Source of the DNA: Actinoplanes sp. DH11
GTDB taxonomy: Bacteria > Actinomycetota > Actinomycetes > Mycobacteriales > Micromonosporaceae
Direction of reading: 5' to 3'
NCBI RefSeq assembly: GCF_020873875.1
Contig: NZ_JAHWGU010000001.1
Coordinates: 594,346-658,345, forward strand
Length of the DNA stretch: 64,000 nt
Below the pieces are notes generated by a model. The model was not told the DNA's origin and did no database searches. It saw only the letters and a program-made list of their open reading frames with translations. This document shows, piece after piece, positions 25,151 to 35,172 of the stretch. Position numbers and translations under genes: made by a program. Each line of letters begins with the position of its first letter. Within the stretch, counting starts at the first letter, position 1.

Positions 25151-25722
25151 CCGCTGAACCAGTCGGTGACGTGGTCTGGCACGAGGACCTCGGCAAACAG
25201 AAGCGTGCTGGTTACACCGTCGAAGACGTTCTCAACCTGCCTGCGGGCGCCCCCCGCGTCGAGCTTTCCGATGGAGTCCTCAGAGTGGTCCCATCACCGA
25301 CCGGTGGTCATCAGAAGATCAACTGGAGGCTGGTGGGCTGGCTCGACCGGCATTCACCGAAAGGCTTCGAGCCGCAGATGGCGGTGGGCGTCGTCATCGA
25401 CTTCGACTCCACCCTCGAACCGGATGCCCTGATCCTGCACAGCCCCGTCGACCTGGGTCACCACTTCTTCCAGCCGGAGCAGGTGGTGGTCGCCATCGAG
25501 ATCGTGTCGCCCGGCACCAGGAGACGTGACCGTCTGGAGAAGCCCGGTCTCTATGCTGCCGCCGGTGTTCCGCATTACTGGCGAATCGAGCAGGATCCCA
25601 TGCACATCTTCGCCTACGACCTGGTGAAGGGGAAATACGACTTGGTCGCCGACTCGAGTGAGGAACTGGTGTTGAGCGCGCCGTTCGAGATCCGGCTGCC
25701 GATCCGGGACATCGCTCCGTGA
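25147..25722 (+). CDS. Uma2 family endonuclease-like protein
   Basis: 191-residue protein of the Uma2/DUF820 family, with a restriction-endonuclease-like (PD-(D/E)xK) fold. Visible are [17 protein letters not shown], the acidic [27 protein letters not shown] (E-x-V plus downstream Lys) and the typical [15 protein letters not shown]. Biological role in the family is unknown, and cellular targets are not established. It is inserted between rsmA and ispE with GTGA overlaps on both sides and a strong GAGGAGGT site. Codon use is less GC3-biased than its neighbours (GAC TTG GTC, CAT CAG AAG), consistent with more recent arrival. Uma2 genes are highly multiplied in Actinoplanes-type genomes. Confidence 0.88.
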   Translation: MTAEPVGDVVWHEDLGKQKRAGYTVEDVLNLPAGAPRVELSDGVLRVVPSPTGGHQKINWRLVGWLDRHSPKGFEPQMAVGVVIDFDSTLEPDALILHSPVDLGHHFFQPEQVVVAIEIVSPGTRRRDRLEKPGLYAAAGVPHYWRIEQDPMHIFAYDLVKGKYDLVADSSEELVLSAPFEIRLPIRDIAP

Positions 25723-26666
25723 CCGAGGCCTGGGGCCCGGACGACGAGGGCCCGCGTCCGCACGCCGGCCCGGTCCGGGTGCGGGTGCCCGCGAAAATCA
25801 ACCTGCACCTCGGCGTGGGCCCGCTGCGGCCCGACGGCTACCACGAGCTGAACACCGTCTACCACGCGATCAGCCTCTTCGACGAGCTCACCGCGCGGCG
25901 CGGGGACACCCTGACGCTGACCATGGAGGGCGTCGGGGCGGGGGAGTTGGCGCTCGACGAGAGCAACCTGATCATCCGGGCCGCGCGGGCGCTCGCCGCC
26001 CGGGCCCGGGTGCCCGCCTTCGCCCGGCTGCACCTGCGCAAATCCATCCCGCTCGCCGGCGGGCTGGCCGGCGGCAGCGCCGACGCGGCCGCCACGCTCA
26101 TCGCCTGCGACATGCTCTGGGGTCTCGGCATGTCCCGTGACCAGCTGGCCGAGGTCGGCGCCCAGCTCGGCTCGGATGTGCCGTTCCTGCTGCACGGCGG
26201 GACCGCGCTCGGCACCGGCCACGGCGAGGCGGTCAGCCCGATCCTGGCCCGGCCGACCATCTGGCACTGGGTGGTGGCGATCGCCGACGGCGGCCTCTCC
26301 ACCCCGGCCGTCTACCGCGAGCTCGACACCCTGCGGGACACCTCCTGGCCGCCGGCGCCGCTCGGCGGCCCCGACCAGCTGATGGCCGCGCTGCGCCAGC
26401 GCGATCCCGAGGTGCTCGGCGCCGCGCTCGGCAACGACCTGCAGCCGGCCGCGCTGTCGCTGCGCCCGCAGCTCGCCGACGTGCTGAAAGCCGGTCACGA
26501 CGCGGGCGCGATCACCGGCATCGTCTCCGGTTCCGGACCGACATGTGTCTTCCTCGCCGCCGACGCCGGGCACGCGCACCGGATCGCGGCCGATCTGAAC
26601 GCCGCGGGCGTCTGCCAGGAGGCGGTCACCGCGCGCGGGCCACAGCCCGGCGCGCGGGTAACCTAG
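25719..26666 (+). CDS. ispE: 4-diphosphocytidyl-2-C-methyl-D-erythritol kinase
   Basis: GHMP kinase of the non-mevalonate isoprenoid pathway, phosphorylating CDP-methylerythritol at the 2-hydroxyl. The 315-residue protein has VRVPAKINLHLGVGPLRPDGYH with the catalytic Lys and Asp-Gly-Tyr-His region, the ATP loop IPLAGGLAGGSADAAATL, and GIVSGSGPTCVFLA near the end. GTG at the GTGA overlap with the Uma2 gene. Supplies precursors for polyprenyl phosphate, which the mannosyltransferase and sugar transferase genes in this window would use. Confidence 0.95.
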   Translation: MTEAWGPDDEGPRPHAGPVRVRVPAKINLHLGVGPLRPDGYHELNTVYHAISLFDELTARRGDTLTLTMEGVGAGELALDESNLIIRAARALAARARVPAFARLHLRKSIPLAGGLAGGSADAAATLIACDMLWGLGMSRDQLAEVGAQLGSDVPFLLHGGTALGTGHGEAVSPILARPTIWHWVVAIADGGLSTPAVYRELDTLRDTSWPPAPLGGPDQLMAALRQRDPEVLGAALGNDLQPAALSLRPQLADVLKAGHDAGAITGIVSGSGPTCVFLAADAGHAHRIAADLNAAGVCQEAVTARGPQPGARVT

Positions 26667-26673
26667 ACGCATC

Positions 26674-28470
<1,797 letters not shown>

Positions 28471-28630
28471 GACTTCTTCGCGACCTACCCGGAGTGGCAG
28501 GTGCCCGAGTTGAGGTACTTTGCTATCGACCGTCGCGAATAAGTCTCACCGATCCGGGGGGTGTGCCTGCGCCCTTGTCACCGATACGCGAGAATCGGTG
28601 GGACGACACCTGACCTTGGAGACGGACAGC

Positions 28631-29095
28631 ATGGCCTCGCATATTCCGGTCAACCATCCCCTGCGGCCGATCTACCGGGTGGTCGGCTTCATCGCCGGCG
28701 CCTACCTCGTGGTCTTCGGCGTCCTGGGCGCGATCCAGACCGCCGGTGAGCCGTTCGCGAACGAGACGGGCATCCGGGTCCTCGGCCAGGAGACGAACAT
28801 GCTCTCCTCGCTGATCCACATCGTGTTCGGCGGCCTCGTGCTGGCGGCCACCGCGATCGGCAAGAACCTCGACGTCGCGGTCGACAAGTACCTGGGCTGG
28901 ACGATGCTGGTGCTCGGCAGCTACGCGCTGGCGACGATCCGCACCGACGCCAACTTCTTCGGCTACAGCATGTCCACCGTGATCGTCACCTACCTGGCGG
29001 GTCTGCTGCTGATCACGGTCAGCCTGTACAGCAAGATCGTCCCCGACTCGCAGGCCGGCGCGCCGCGCCAGGTCCGTGAGGGGCGCACCGCCTGA
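28631..29095 (+). CDS. DUF4383 domain-containing membrane protein
   Basis: 154-residue protein with four TM helices (IYRVVGFIAGAYLVVFGVLG, MLSSLIHIVFGGLVLAATAI, YLGWTMLVLGSYALA, MSTVIVTYLAGLLLITVSLY), matching the DUF4383 family of actinobacterial inner-membrane proteins. The conserved NMLSSLIHIVFGGL segment fits the family. Function is unknown. ATG 28631 has TTGGAGACGG upstream and gives an N-terminus typical of the family. Followed by a perfect hairpin shared with the convergent TetR gene. Confidence 0.85.
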   Translation: MASHIPVNHPLRPIYRVVGFIAGAYLVVFGVLGAIQTAGEPFANETGIRVLGQETNMLSSLIHIVFGGLVLAATAIGKNLDVAVDKYLGWTMLVLGSYALATIRTDANFFGYSMSTVIVTYLAGLLLITVSLYSKIVPDSQAGAPRQVREGRTA

Positions 29096-29103
29096 CGCCC
29101 GCC

Positions 29104-29134
29104 CCCGCAAGGTGCGCTCATCGCACCTTGCGGG
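29104..29134. terminator. Bidirectional terminator between DUF4383 and TetR genes
   Basis: CCCGCAAGGTGCG (29104-29116) pairs perfectly with CGCACCTTGCGGG (29122-29134) over CTCAT. The right arm encodes the last codons of the TetR protein, so one element closes both convergent genes. Confidence 0.8.
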
Positions 29135-29765
29135 TCAGCAGGCCCGGCTTCGTCTCCAGGTGGGACAGGCCGTTCCAGGCCAGATTGACCAGGTGCGCGG
29201 CGACCATCTCCTTCTTCGGCCGCTGCGCCTCCCGCCACCACTGCCCGACCAGGGCGACCATCCCGACCAGCGCCTGCGAGTAGAGCTCGGCGAACTTCGG
29301 GTCGATGCCCCGGCTCTTGAACTCGGCGGCCAGGATGTGCTCCACCTGGTGCGCGATGTCGTTCATGACGCTGGAGAAGTTGCCCGCCGCGGACAGCACC
29401 GGCGACTCACGGACCAGCACCCGGAACCCGTGCGGCTCGGCCTCGATGTAGTCGAGCAACGCCAGCGCCGCCTGTTCCAGCAGCTCCCGCGGATGCCCCG
29501 CGGTGAGCGCGGTGGCGATCCGGTCCAGCAGCGACCGGACCTCGCGGTCGACGACCACCGCGTACAGCCCCTCCTTGCCGCCGAAATGCTCGTAGACCAC
29601 GGGCTTCGACACCTTGGCCCGGGCCGCCACCTCCTCGACGCTTGTCGCGTCGAACCCGCGCTCGGCGAAAAGCTGACGGCCGATGGCGATCAGCTGCTCG
29701 CGACGCTGGGCGGCGGGCATCCGCACGCGGGGGGACCGGCCGGCGCGTTCCGTCTGATCTTTCAC
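29118..29765 (-). CDS. TetR family transcriptional regulator
   Basis: 215-residue repressor-type regulator. The N-terminal HTH at about 16-65 contains RREQLIAIGRQLFAERGFDA, SVEEVAARAKVSKPVVYEHF and GGKEGLYAVVVDRE, all classic TetR. The C-terminal ligand and dimer domain is helical with PHGFRVLVRESPV, resembling the TetR_C group of mycolic/fatty-acid-type regulators, though the ligand cannot be named. GTG 29765. It converges on DUF4383 and is divergent from the HTH/LAGLIDADG-like gene with about 70 nt between starts, so either could be its target. Its 3' end doubles as a terminator arm. Confidence 0.9.
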   Translation of the reverse strand: MKDQTERAGRSPRVRMPAAQRREQLIAIGRQLFAERGFDATSVEEVAARAKVSKPVVYEHFGGKEGLYAVVVDREVRSLLDRIATALTAGHPRELLEQAALALLDYIEAEPHGFRVLVRESPVLSAAGNFSSVMNDIAHQVEHILAAEFKSRGIDPKFAELYSQALVGMVALVGQWWREAQRPKKEMVAAHLVNLAWNGLSHLETKPGLLTRKVR

Positions 29766-29836
29766 CTGGCCATCGTGCCAGGAATGGCACGCCGTGGGCG
29801 TTGCAGGTGGACGCGGCCGTGCTTCAAACTGGACCC

Positions 29837-30658
29837 ATGACTACTGGTGGCAAAGCAACTAGTCGTGAGACGGGCGGGCTGGGGTCGGGCGGACAGGACA
29901 CGGGCGGGAAGGAGCAGGGCGGGAGGGGGAAGAGTCCTCGCCGGAGCCGGGCGAAACTCGACGAGCAGGAACGGGCGAGAGCGTTGCGGGGCCAGGGGTG
30001 GACGGTTCCAGCGATCGCCGGGGTGCTGGGAGTGTCGAAGTCCTCGGCCTACTTGTGGACGCGCGGCATGCCCCTCGACGCGACTCCGGCGGAGGCTGCG
30101 GAGCGTCGGAGCCGGCATTCCCGCGATGTTGCCGAGGCGCGGTGGGAGCCGTATCGGCAGGCGCGCGACAGGGAACGCGAAGCCACCCGGACGCGGGTGT
30201 CGAAGTGGGTCGGTGAGCTTTCGGCCCGGGAGGTCATCCTTCTGGGGGCGGTCACCTATTGGTGTGAGGGCGCCAAGGCGAAACCGTGGCGGCCGGGTGC
30301 TACCGCCCTCCAGTTCATCAACAGTGACCCGCGGCTGATCCTGCTCTTCCGGCGCTATCTGACCCTGCTGGGCGTGGGTCCGGAGCGCCTCAGGTACCGG
30401 CTGAGCATTCACGAGTCGGCGGATGTGGGCGAGGCGACCTTGTGGTGGGCGGGGCAGCTCGGAGTCCCGGTCGAGGTCTTCCAGCGACCCACCTTGAAAA
30501 GGCACAACCCCGCCACCGTCCGGCGAAACGTGGGGGAGGCCTATCGCGGCTGCTTGGTCGTCAACGTGCTCAGGTCTGCGCGTCTCTACTGGGAGGTGGA
30601 GGCCGCCATGGAGGGGATCGCCCTGAGTGGAGATCAGGGTGCGCCCGCTATCATGTGA
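29837..30658 (+). CDS. HTH protein with a LAGLIDADG-like domain
   Basis: 273-residue protein. After a Gly-rich, Lys/Arg-rich tail of about 45 residues comes an HTH at about 45-80 (LDEQERARALRGQGWTVPAI, then GVLGVSKSSAYLW). A long Arg/Glu helix leads to a module LLGAVTYWCEGAK, LQFINSDPRLILLFRRYLTL, LLGVGPERLRYRLSIHESAD and WWAGQLGVPVEVFQRP. That second half resembles a half-LAGLIDADG endonuclease-like domain (GxxYWxEG in place of LAGLIDADG, then TNSDP), as seen in phage and some bacterial proteins. Cleavage is not shown. It sits between a TetR gene and tRNA-Gln. ATG 29837 follows a CAAACT hexamer by 6 nt. Confidence 0.7.
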   Translation: MTTGGKATSRETGGLGSGGQDTGGKEQGGRGKSPRRSRAKLDEQERARALRGQGWTVPAIAGVLGVSKSSAYLWTRGMPLDATPAEAAERRSRHSRDVAEARWEPYRQARDREREATRTRVSKWVGELSAREVILLGAVTYWCEGAKAKPWRPGATALQFINSDPRLILLFRRYLTLLGVGPERLRYRLSIHESADVGEATLWWAGQLGVPVEVFQRPTLKRHNPATVRRNVGEAYRGCLVVNVLRSARLYWEVEAAMEGIALSGDQGAPAIM

Positions 30659-30694
30659 CGACGGGACATGCCCTACGGGGAATGTCGCGATTGA

Positions 30695-30765
30695 TCCCGG
30701 ATCGTCTAATGGTAGGACCGCGGCTTTTGGTGCCGTTTATAGGGGTTCGAATCCTCTTCCGGGAG
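30695..30765 (+). tRNA. tRNA-Gln (anticodon TTG)
   Basis: 71-nt cloverleaf. Acceptor TCCCGGA pairs with TCCGGGA; D-arm follows; anticodon stem GCGGC/GCCGT encloses TTTTGGT, giving anticodon TTG for CAA. T-arm is AGGGG-TTCGAAT-CCTCT. Discriminator G; CCA is not encoded. Confidence 0.93.
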
Positions 30766-30783
30766 CTTTTGCGTCTGCGGTCG

Positions 30784-30809
30784 GGCTGGCGCTGGGTGCA
30801 GCGCCGGCC
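30784..30809 (+). terminator. Hairpin between tRNA-Gln and glmU
   Basis: GGCTGGCGCTG (30784-30794) pairs with CAGCGCCGGCC (30799-30809), 11 bp with one G-U, tetraloop GGTG. Could end the tRNA transcript or sit in the glmU leader. Confidence 0.5.
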
Positions 30810-30841
30810 ACCTTTGCCTACTGCGAACTTGGAGTTCACGC

Positions 30842-32284
30842 GTGAGCCAGGCCCCCCGCCGTACCGTCGTTGTTCTTGCCGCCGGTGAGGGCAAGCGGAT
30901 GAAGTCCGCGACGCCCAAGGTCCTTCAGCCGTTGCTCGGCCGCACGCTGCTCGGGCATGTGCTGGCCGTCGCGTCCGCGATCCGCACCGACCGCACCCTG
31001 GTCGTGGTGGGGCACAAGGCCGACGAGGTGGGCGCGTTCCTCGCCGAGGCCGCGCCGGCCGCGACGCCGGTCCTGCAGGCGGAGCAGAACGGGACCGGGC
31101 ACGCCGTGCGCATCGCGCTGGAGGCGGCGCCGGAGCTGACCGGGACCGTCGTGGTGCTCAGCGGTGACGTGCCGCTGCTGCGCCCGGAGACGGTGGAGGC
31201 GCTGCTCGCCACGCACGAGCGGGCCGGTGCCGCGGCGACGGTGCTCGGTGCCGAGGTGGGTGACCCGACGGGGCTGGGCCGGATCGTGCGGGACGCGGGC
31301 GGCAACCTGGAGCGGATCGTCGAGCACAAGGACGCCACCGGCGAGCAGCGGCGGATCCGGGAGATCAACTCGGGGATCTACGCGTTCGACGCGGTGCTGC
31401 TGCGTGAGGCGCTCGGCAAGCTGTCCACCGACAACGCGCAGGGCGAGGAGTACCTGACCGACGTCTTCGGGATCCTGGCCGGCCTGGGGCACCCGGTGGC
31501 GGTGGAGATCGCCGAATTCGCGTACGAGACGCTCGGCTGCAACGACCGTGCCGAGCTGTCCCGGCTGCGGGTGCTGATGCGCGACCGGGTGAACGACGCC
31601 TGGATGCGGTCCGGTGTGCTGCTGCTGGACCCGGCGACCACCTGGATCGACGTGACGGCGACCCTGGAGCCGGACGCCGTGGTCGACCAGAACTCGCAGA
31701 TCCTGGGCACGAGTTCGGTGGCCACCGGTGCGGTGATCGGGCCGGACACCACGCTGGTCGACACCGCGGTCGCCGAGGGCGCCACGGTGCTGCGGACGCA
31801 CGCGATCGGCGCCGAGATCGGTGTGGAGGCGACCGTCGGGCCGTACTCGTACCTGCGTCCCGGCACCCGGCTGGCGCGCAAGTCGAAGGTCGGCGGGTTC
31901 GTCGAGACCAAGAACGCGGAGCTGGGCGAGGGCGCCAAGGTGCCCCACCTGTCGTACGTGGGTGACGCGTCGATCGGCGCGAAGGCCAACATCGGCGCCG
32001 GCACGATCTTCGCCAACTACGACGGGGTCCGGAAGAGCCGGACCACGGTGGGCGAGGCGGCGTTCGTCGGCTCGGACACGGTCCTGATCGCGCCGGTCGA
32101 GATCGGCCCGGGGGCGTATGTGGCCGCCGGCAGCGCGATCGCCAAGGACGTGCCGCCCGGGGAGCTCGGAGTTACCCGCGCGCCGCAGCGCAACGTGGAA
32201 GGCTGGACGGAGCGTCGCCGAGCGGGCACGGTCTCCGCACAGGCCGCCGCCCGGGCCCGGGATATCACCCCTGAGCAGGACTGA
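30842..32284 (+). CDS. glmU: Bifunctional UDP-N-acetylglucosamine pyrophosphorylase / glucosamine-1-phosphate N-acetyltransferase
   Basis: Makes UDP-GlcNAc for peptidoglycan. The 480-residue protein has the N-terminal uridyltransferase domain with LAAGEGKRMKSATPKVL, GTGHAVRIAL and LSGDVPLL, and a C-terminal left-handed beta-helix acetyltransferase (NSQILGTSSVATGAVIGP, GAKANIGAGTIFANYDGVRK, GDTVLIAPVEI-type hexapeptides). Both domains are complete. GTG 30842 has GGAG at 30831-30834. Downstream prs follows after 111 nt; glmU-prs-rplY-pth is a conserved actinobacterial order. Confidence 0.96.
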   Translation: MSQAPRRTVVVLAAGEGKRMKSATPKVLQPLLGRTLLGHVLAVASAIRTDRTLVVVGHKADEVGAFLAEAAPAATPVLQAEQNGTGHAVRIALEAAPELTGTVVVLSGDVPLLRPETVEALLATHERAGAAATVLGAEVGDPTGLGRIVRDAGGNLERIVEHKDATGEQRRIREINSGIYAFDAVLLREALGKLSTDNAQGEEYLTDVFGILAGLGHPVAVEIAEFAYETLGCNDRAELSRLRVLMRDRVNDAWMRSGVLLLDPATTWIDVTATLEPDAVVDQNSQILGTSSVATGAVIGPDTTLVDTAVAEGATVLRTHAIGAEIGVEATVGPYSYLRPGTRLARKSKVGGFVETKNAELGEGAKVPHLSYVGDASIGAKANIGAGTIFANYDGVRKSRTTVGEAAFVGSDTVLIAPVEIGPGAYVAAGSAIAKDVPPGELGVTRAPQRNVEGWTERRRAGTVSAQAAARARDITPEQD

Positions 32285-32395
32285 TCCAGCGGGGGTGAGC
32301 CATCCCACCCAGCGGCCGTGAAACGTGGCGGTTACCTTGTCGCAAGGGATACTTCACTGCGAACCCACCCCCTGAGCAATGGGAGCAGCGAGCCG

Positions 32396-33376
32396 ATGGG
32401 CAGCATCGTCGCGGAGAACCGTAAGAGTTTGATGCTCTTCTCCGGCCGGGGTTTCCCGGAACTGGCCGAGGAGATCGGTCAGGTGCTCGGCGTGGCGCCG
32501 ACACCGTCGGACTCGTACGAGTTCGCCAACGGGGAGATCTTCGTCCGGTTCAAGGACTCGGTGCGCGGCTCGGACGCCTTCGTGGTCCAGTCGGTCACCG
32601 AGGGCGTGAACCGGTGGGTGATGGAGACGCTGATCATGGTCGACGCGCTGAAGCGCGGCTCGGCCAAGCGGATCACCGTGGTCCTCCCCTTCTACCCGTA
32701 CTCGCGGCAGGACAAGAAGCACCGCGGCCGGGAGCCGATCTCGGCCCGCCTGGTGGCCGACCTGCTCAAGACCGCGGGCGCGAACCGGATCCTCACCGTG
32801 GACCTGCACACCGCGCAGATCCAGGGCTTCTTCGACGGCCCGGTGGACCACCTGTTCGCCATGGACATCCTGGCCGACTACGTGCAGAAGAAGTTCGCCG
32901 GCCGGCCGATGACCGTGGTCGCGCCGGACTCCGGCCGGGTGCGGGTCGCCGAGCGGTGGACCGACCGGCTGGGTGGCTGCCCGCTGGCCTTCATCCACAA
33001 GACCCGTGACCCGCTGAAGCCGAACCAGGTGGTCGCGAACCGGGTGGTCGGCGAGGTCGAGGGCCGGGTCTGCCTGATCGTCGACGACATGATCGACACG
33101 GGTGGGACGATCGCCAAGGCGGCGGACATCCTGTTCGAGGAGGGCGCTGCCGACGTGATCGTGGCGGCGACCCACGCGCTGCTCTCGGATCCGGCCACCG
33201 AGAGGCTGAAGAACAGCCGGATCAGTGAGCTCGTGGTGACCAACACGCTGCCGCTCTCGCCGGACAAGCACCTCGACAAGATCACTGTGCTGTCCATCGC
33301 CCCGCTGCTGGCGCGGGCCATTCGCGAGGTCTTCGACGACGGTTCGGTGACCACTTTGTTCGGTGGCCTGAGCTGA
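32396..33376 (+). CDS. prs: Ribose-phosphate pyrophosphokinase
   Basis: Makes PRPP from ribose-5-phosphate and ATP, for purine, pyrimidine, His and Trp synthesis. The 326-residue protein carries the PRPP-binding signature VCLIVDDMIDTGGTIAKAA, the flexible catalytic segment YPYSRQDKKHRGREPISARL, and VDLHTAQIQGFF. Start ATG 32396 (MGSIVAENRKSLMLFSG) has GGGAG upstream and matches family N-termini. The allosteric type I form is intact. A rho-independent terminator lies 62 nt after the stop. Confidence 0.96.
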   Translation: MGSIVAENRKSLMLFSGRGFPELAEEIGQVLGVAPTPSDSYEFANGEIFVRFKDSVRGSDAFVVQSVTEGVNRWVMETLIMVDALKRGSAKRITVVLPFYPYSRQDKKHRGREPISARLVADLLKTAGANRILTVDLHTAQIQGFFDGPVDHLFAMDILADYVQKKFAGRPMTVVAPDSGRVRVAERWTDRLGGCPLAFIHKTRDPLKPNQVVANRVVGEVEGRVCLIVDDMIDTGGTIAKAADILFEEGAADVIVAATHALLSDPATERLKNSRISELVVTNTLPLSPDKHLDKITVLSIAPLLARAIREVFDDGSVTTLFGGLS

Positions 33377-33784
33377 CATCGGATCGGTCCGAGCCGGCGT
33401 CAGGCGGCCTGATCTGATCCGCTCCGGCTGAGTGAGGAAACGCCCGTCTGTGACGGGCGTTTTCTTGTGGGGCGTCAGGTGCGCCGCTGGAGTGATTTTT
33501 TCGTGGGGACCGGCCGCCGGAGCGGACCCGATGAGCGCTGCGCGATTCTGCCAGGTAAGCTAGTGCGGTTGCCACGGCGAGGGTGCCTCGTGGCCTGCTG
33601 AGCTTTCGCAGACCACTCGAGGTGCCGTCATCGACGCGGTGCTCCGGGCCTGTGCCCAGCGCGCCCCTTGCCCGGCAGCGCCGGCGACGGCCCAAGCCGT
33701 CGGCGGCCACCACCGCAGCACTGCCGGATACCGCAGCCGCAGACTTAGCCGCAGCCCGCATCGAAGAGTTTCAGGAGTTTCCCC
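33377..33784. other. prs-rplY intergenic region (408 nt)
   Basis: Contains the prs terminator and a likely promoter and leader for rplY. TAAGCT near 33556 could be a -10 box. Part of the leader (about 33571-33597) folds as an interrupted hairpin with arms CCACG and CGTGG. No coding frame is convincing. Confidence 0.45.
33438..33467 (+). terminator. Rho-independent terminator of glmU-prs
   Basis: AAACGCCCGTC (33438-33448) pairs with GACGGGCGTTT (33452-33462), loop TGT, followed by TCTTG. The most classic terminator in the window. Confidence 0.85.
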
Positions 33785-34393
33785 GTGTCCGAGGTAAAGA
33801 TCAGCGCCGAGCCCCGTACCGAGTTCGGCAAGGGTGGTGCCCGCCGCACGCGCCGGGCCGGTCTGGTGCCGGCCGTGCTCTACGGCCACGGCGAGAAGCC
33901 GCAGCACATCGCCCTTCCGGCCCGTGAGTTCGCCGCCGCCATCCGGCACGGTGGCCTCAACCAGATTTTCACCATCGACATCGCCGGCACCGCCACCCTG
34001 GCGCTGCCGAAGGCGATCCAGCGTGACCCGATCAAGGACACCTACGAGCACATCGACCTGCTCATCGTGAAGCGCGGCGAGAAGATCCAGGTCGACATCC
34101 CGGTGACCCTGGTCGGCGAGGCCGCCAAGAACACCCTGATCGTGCACGAGTCGAACACCGTCTCGGTGGTCGCCGAGGCGCTGCACCTCCCGTCCGAGCT
34201 GGAGCTCTCGATCGAGGGCCTCGAGGCCGGCGCGCGGCTCACCGCGGGCGACGTGAAGCTGCCGCAGGGCACCGAGCTCGCGGTCGAGGCCGACCTGGTC
34301 CTCGCGATGATCACCGCGGCGCAGAGCACCACCCAGGCCGAGGACGACGCGGCCGCCGCCGAGGCTGAGGCTTCGGGCGAGACCGCGGAGTAA
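33785..34393 (+). CDS. rplY: 50S ribosomal protein L25/general stress protein Ctc
   Basis: Ribosomal protein binding 5S rRNA, in the long Ctc form. The 202-residue protein has the N-terminal L25 domain (SAEPRTEFGKGGARRTRRAG, LVPAVLYGHGEKPQHIALPA) and the C-terminal TL5-type beta domain (DIPVTLVGEAAKN, LEGLEAGARLTAGDVKLP), then an acidic Ala/Glu tail. GTG 33785 has AGGAG at 33773-33777. Ends in a strong hairpin before pth. Confidence 0.95.
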   Translation: MSEVKISAEPRTEFGKGGARRTRRAGLVPAVLYGHGEKPQHIALPAREFAAAIRHGGLNQIFTIDIAGTATLALPKAIQRDPIKDTYEHIDLLIVKRGEKIQVDIPVTLVGEAAKNTLIVHESNTVSVVAEALHLPSELELSIEGLEAGARLTAGDVKLPQGTELAVEADLVLAMITAAQSTTQAEDDAAAAEAEASGETAE

Positions 34394-34418
34394 GTCTGTC
34401 GCAGCAGCGGTAAGCCAT

Positions 34419-34455
34419 GGATCAGGGAAAGTGCCTCGGGCACTTTCCCTGATCC
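34419..34455 (+). terminator. Strong hairpin after rplY
   Basis: GGATCAGGGAAAGTGC (34419-34434) pairs perfectly with its complement at 34440-34455 over a 5-nt loop CTCGG. 16-bp stem, no U-tract. Likely terminator or mRNA 3' stabiliser between rplY and pth. Confidence 0.75.
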
Positions 34456-34474
34456 GTATCTGACGGAGGCAAGG

Positions 34475-35065
34475 TTGAGCGACGAGTCGCCCTGGCTGGT
34501 GGTCGGTCTGGGGAACCCCGGCAAGGAGTACGCGGGAAATCGGCACAACGTCGGTTTCATGGTGGCCGACCTGCTCGCGTCCCGGCTGGGCGCGAAGTTC
34601 GGGCGGGCGAAGCGGGGCGGCAGTGCCGAGATGGCCGAGGGCCGGCTGGGTTTCGGCGGGCCGAAGCTGATCCTGGTCAAGCCGCTCACCTACATGAACC
34701 TGTCCGGTGCGCCGGTGGTGGCGCTGGCGCAGTTCTTCAAAGTGCCGGTGGCGAATGTGATCGCGGTGCATGATGAGCTTGATGTGCCGTACGGGCAGGT
34801 GCGTGCCAAGCGGGGCGGCGGCGAGGGCGGTCACAACGGCCTGCGCTCGATGTCGAAGTCGCTGGCGAGCAAGGAGTACGCGCGGGTGCGTTTCGGGATC
34901 GGGCGGCCGCCGGGGCGGCAGGACCCGGCCGACTACGTTCTCTCCGACTTCTCCTCGGCGGAGCGCAAGGAGTTGGACTTCCTGGTGGACCGGGCGGCCG
35001 ACGTCACCGAGGCGATCGTCCTCGAGGGCGTCGAGTGGGCGCAGAACAAGTTCCACGGGAGCTGA
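34475..35065 (+). CDS. pth: Peptidyl-tRNA hydrolase
   Basis: Releases tRNA from stalled peptidyl-tRNA. The 196-residue protein has GLGNPGKEYAGNRHNVGFMV with the catalytic His, LVKPLTYMNLSG, VIAVHDELDVPYGQVRAKRG and GGEGGHNGLRSMSKSL. All catalytic residues (Asn, His, Asp) are present. The start is the unusual codon TTG 34475, supported by GGAGG at 34463-34468 and by family alignment (DESPWLVVGLGNPG). Confidence 0.95.
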   Translation: MSDESPWLVVGLGNPGKEYAGNRHNVGFMVADLLASRLGAKFGRAKRGGSAEMAEGRLGFGGPKLILVKPLTYMNLSGAPVVALAQFFKVPVANVIAVHDELDVPYGQVRAKRGGGEGGHNGLRSMSKSLASKEYARVRFGIGRPPGRQDPADYVLSDFSSAERKELDFLVDRAADVTEAIVLEGVEWAQNKFHGS

Positions 35066-35172
35066 CGGCCCGGCGATTTGTCCGCCTTGTCATACCGTGA
35101 CGCGCTCCGCCATCCGTCCGTTGGTCACACGGGTGCGCGCAACCGGTGCGATCAGGTGACAGGAGGTCGGGG

